From an uncultured Paracoccaceae bacterium (GTDB lineage Bacteria > Bacteroidota > Bacteroidia > Flavobacteriales > Flavobacteriaceae), in assembly GCA_943788135.1 (NCBI GenBank), contig CALSPC010000003.1, positions 248,001 through 312,000 of the forward strand: a stretch of DNA of 64,000 bases, given 5' to 3'. This document shows, one piece after another, positions 61,593-64,000 of this stretch. The translations under genes and the position numbers were made by a program. Under the pieces are notes generated by a model. It made no database searches and was not told the DNA's origin. It saw only the letters and a list, made by a program, of their open reading frames with translations. Each line of letters begins with the position of its first letter. The first letter of the stretch is position 1.

Positions 61593-64000
61593 TTAAAATT
61601 GCTGTCCAATAATAAAATGAGTTTCCCAACCATTCTTGATATTTTGTCCTGGTAATGGATCAAATCCATGTCCAAAATCGATCCCTAATAAGCCAAAAGC
61701 AGGCATAAATAGTCGTAAGCCAACTCCTGCAGATCGATTTATTGAGAACGGATTAAAATCTTTAAAATCATTATATGAGGCACCACCTTCTAAAAAGGCA
61801 AGTGCGTATATTTTGGTTTGTTGCGCCAGTGTAATAGGATGTCTTAACTCTAACGAAAATTTATTATAAATTGATCCTCCATCTTGGTTAGAGAGCGATT
61901 GGTTAGGATAACCTCTTAACGCAATAGTTTGTCGTCCATCTAGGCTGTAAGTCCCCAATCCATCTCCTCCAAGAAAAAAGCGCTCAAAAGGAATCACACC
62001 ACGATCATTATTGTAAGCTCCTAAGAAACCGAATTCAAATGAGGGTTTTAAAATTAATTTTCCAGCAATTTTAGTGTACCAATCCCCTTTAAAATTGATT
62101 TTATAAAACTCCAACCATTTATAGCGTTCTTGATCAATTTCACTTACTCGAGTAGAGGCATTATTTCGCTCGTCTATTTCAGAAGGATTAGTACTAGCTG
62201 AATAGCGAGAGATAATATCTAACTGTGCCTCTCTTTCATTTTTTAAACTTGTATAATCAATGTCACTGAACGAAGAGTAAGGTAAGCTAAATTTTGCACT
62301 GACACTAAAGTTCGATCCGCCTTCAGGATAAATCGGGTCATTAAATGTATTATTTCTGCTCAGACCAACTGTATAAGCGAGATTGTTGGAATTTCCATTT
62401 CCGAAAGTGAATAAGCCAGTGTTATAATTATTTAAGTCATAGTACTGAAAGCTTAACGCTTGAGATAATACAAAATAATCATCTGGGACAGATAGTTTTT
62501 TTGCAATTCCAATAGTTAGCCCTGTTATGTTAAAGCTTCTATTTTTGTCAGCATTTCGAGTTGCTGGATTATATAAAAATTGTTTTGTTTGAGAGAGTGA
62601 TGTAGAAAACTGTACAGGCTTTTCTCCACCAAGCCAAGGTTCGGAAATTGACAAACTATAGGTTTGAAAAAATCGACTGGCTTGTAAACGGAGTGCTAGG
62701 CTTTGGCCATCACCCATAGGGAAAGGCTTGTAAGCTTCTTTATTAAAAAGATCTTTCATTGCAAAGTTATTGAACGATAGCCCTAGGGTTCCAATGAATC
62801 CACCACCACCATAACCACCTTGCAATTCGATTTGGCTAGCTCCTTTTTCAACAACAGTATAATTAACGTCTAATGTACCATCCGTTGGATTTACATTTTT
62901 TAAGTCTGGTGAAATTTGTTGTGCATCAAAATAACCAAGTTGTCCAAGTTCACGAATGGTTCTTACAATATTACTTTTGCTATAAAGCTGTCCTGGACGC
63001 GTTCGAAGCTCTCTGTAGATCACAGCATCATTTGTTTTATCATTTCCAGAAACTGAAATATTTTTGAAATACGCTGGCTTCCCTTCAGTAACGCGTATTT
63101 CCATATCAATGATATTGCCGTCTGTTTTCACTTCAACAGGTGTTATTGTGGAAAACAAATAGCCATTATTCTGATATAAATTTGTCAAATCAAAAGCATC
63201 TGGATCTGAAGTGTCTGCGATTCTTTTTTCTAATTCAACTCCATTATAGGTATCTCCCTTTTTAATTTTTAAAACTTGGTTGAGTTGTGAGTCTGAGTAC
63301 ACGGTATTTCCCAGGAAATTAATGACCCCATAATAATATTTCTCGCCTTCCTCTACATCAATTGCTAGCGTGATTGTGTTATTGTTGTTTACAATGAGCG
63401 TATCTGAAATAATTCGAGCATCTCTGTATCCTTTTTCTTTATATTTATCGACGACACTTTGTAAATCTTCACTGTAGTCTGCTTCTATATATTTAGAACG
63501 TTTAAGAACACGAAGAGGGTTTTTCTGTTTGGTGTTTTTCATTGCCTTACGCAGTTTTTTGGCGCTTAATTTGTCTGCTCCGGTGAAGGCGATACTTTTT
63601 ATTTTTATTTTCTGACCTTTATCAATTCTTACTAGCATGTCCACTCTAGACTTGGCAACAGAATCGATTACTTTGGTTGTTGTAACGGTCGCTTTGGTAT
63701 TTAAAAACCCTAACTTTCTATATTTACTTTCAAGATAGTTTTTGGTTGTGGTTATCAAATTTTCGGTAACCTTTACTCCTGAAGTGAGGTTATTTTCATC
63801 AATAATCTCTTTTACTTTCCCTTTTTTTACACCAACTATTTTAACCTCTTTTAATTCGGGCAAATCATTTAAGGCCACTTCTAAGTAAACATTACGACCT
63901 TCTGTTTTGGTTGCAAAAACTTCAATACTACTAAATAAATTCGAATCCCATAATTTTTTGATCGCAGCGCTTATTTTTACGCTTCCAGGAATTATGACCG
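61593..64000 (-). CDS. bamA: Outer-membrane assembly factor BamA (Omp85), partial
   Basis: About 802 residues are visible; the frame is open to the right edge, so the N-terminus is missing. A codon at 63878 is not the real start, as conserved coding continues upstream (PGSVKISAAIKKLW). POTRA domains are present, for example VKISGAD-like VDEGEKYYYGVINFLGNTVY-type segments and GKPAYFKNISVSGNDKT. The C-terminal beta-barrel ends in the aromatic strand THFIIGQQF. BamA inserts beta-barrel proteins into the outer membrane. Confidence 0.93.
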   Translation of the reverse strand, partial: VIIPGSVKISAAIKKLWDSNLFSSIEVFATKTEGRNVYLEVALNDLPELKEVKIVGVKKGKVKEIIDENNLTSGVKVTENLITTTKNYLESKYRKLGFLNTKATVTTTKVIDSVAKSRVDMLVRIDKGQKIKIKSIAFTGADKLSAKKLRKAMKNTKQKNPLRVLKRSKYIEADYSEDLQSVVDKYKEKGYRDARIISDTLIVNNNNTITLAIDVEEGEKYYYGVINFLGNTVYSDSQLNQVLKIKKGDTYNGVELEKRIADTSDPDAFDLTNLYQNNGYLFSTITPVEVKTDGNIIDMEIRVTEGKPAYFKNISVSGNDKTNDAVIYRELRTRPGQLYSKSNIVRTIRELGQLGYFDAQQISPDLKNVNPTDGTLDVNYTVVEKGASQIELQGGYGGGGFIGTLGLSFNNFAMKDLFNKEAYKPFPMGDGQSLALRLQASRFFQTYSLSISEPWLGGEKPVQFSTSLSQTKQFLYNPATRNADKNRSFNITGLTIGIAKKLSVPDDYFVLSQALSFQYYDLNNYNTGLFTFGNGNSNNLAYTVGLSRNNTFNDPIYPEGGSNFSVSAKFSLPYSSFSDIDYTSLKNEREAQLDIISRYSASTNPSEIDERNNASTRVSEIDQERYKWLEFYKINFKGDWYTKIAGKLILKPSFEFGFLGAYNNDRGVIPFERFFLGGDGLGTYSLDGRQTIALRGYPNQSLSNQDGGSIYNKFSLELRHPITLAQQTKIYALAFLEGGASYNDFKDFNPFSINRSAGVGLRLFMPAFGLLGIDFGHGFDPLPGQNIKNGWETHFIIGQQF

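Overview
The window reads as a chromosome segment of an AT-rich Bacteroidota, most likely a marine member of the Flavobacteriaceae. Evidence includes type IX secretion signals (a Por-type sorting tail on a GH16 enzyme, a gliding-associated C-terminal domain on a 1493-residue secreted protein, and a PorP/SprF partner). Other evidence is the bamA-ompH-ompH-murI cluster, Bacteroidota-type promoters (TTG, 17-20 bp, TAnnTTTG) and typical flavobacterial families such as DUF5916, DUF4956 and DUF420. No rRNA, CRISPR array or transposase was seen.

Layout. 1-7.4 kb: the end of umuC plus umuD (SOS mutagenesis), then leftward rpoN, asnS, an RND/MMPL exporter and pyrH-frr. 7.5-10.9 kb: a frameshifted laminarinase-like GH16 gene, then a small Cys-motif protein with a Met-rich outer-membrane barrel. 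10.9-14 kb: the ribosomal operon rplM-rpsI-rpsB-tsf. 14.2-16.8 kb: a DUF5916 gene broken by two compensating frameshifts. 16.8-22.2 kb: a cytochrome oxidase biogenesis and subunit operon (ctaB, two subunit III genes, subunit IV, a Sco-type copper chaperone, DUF420 and small membrane proteins). 22.7-28.5 kb: a five-gene MacAB-TolC-type efflux operon. 28.5-38.3 kb: housekeeping genes (tsaB, mscS, rsmI, osmC, recJ, an MFS exporter, DUF2490-DUF4956, lpxH, queD, a MATE pump and a 42-residue basic protein).

38.4-42.5 kb holds the most unusual structure, a 3.9-kb integrated element inside tRNA-Ala(GGC). The 5' 43 nt of the tRNA gene are duplicated exactly at both ends. The left copy is a dead half followed by a tyrosine integrase, and the right copy completes the functional tRNA. 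The element carries matched short repeats near both ends, a 516-bp non-coding stretch with long-range inverted repeats suggestive of a structured RNA, a 107-residue protein that may be small-terminase-like, a decayed lipoprotein gene, the C-terminal stub of a second integrase and two intact exported proteins. It looks like a minimal integrative element or phage satellite at a repeatedly used site.

42.5-64 kb: three small secreted or lipoprotein genes, mscL, ribE, pdxA, a fatty-acid synthesis block (DUF177, rpmF, fabH, accB, accC), an FAD oxidoreductase, an Nfu-type Fe-S scaffold, the large secreted T9SS protein with its PorP/SprF partner, murI, two OmpH/Skp-like chaperones and the 3' part of bamA, which runs off the right edge.

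All calls rest on reading the sequence and on family knowledge. No database or folding computation was run.
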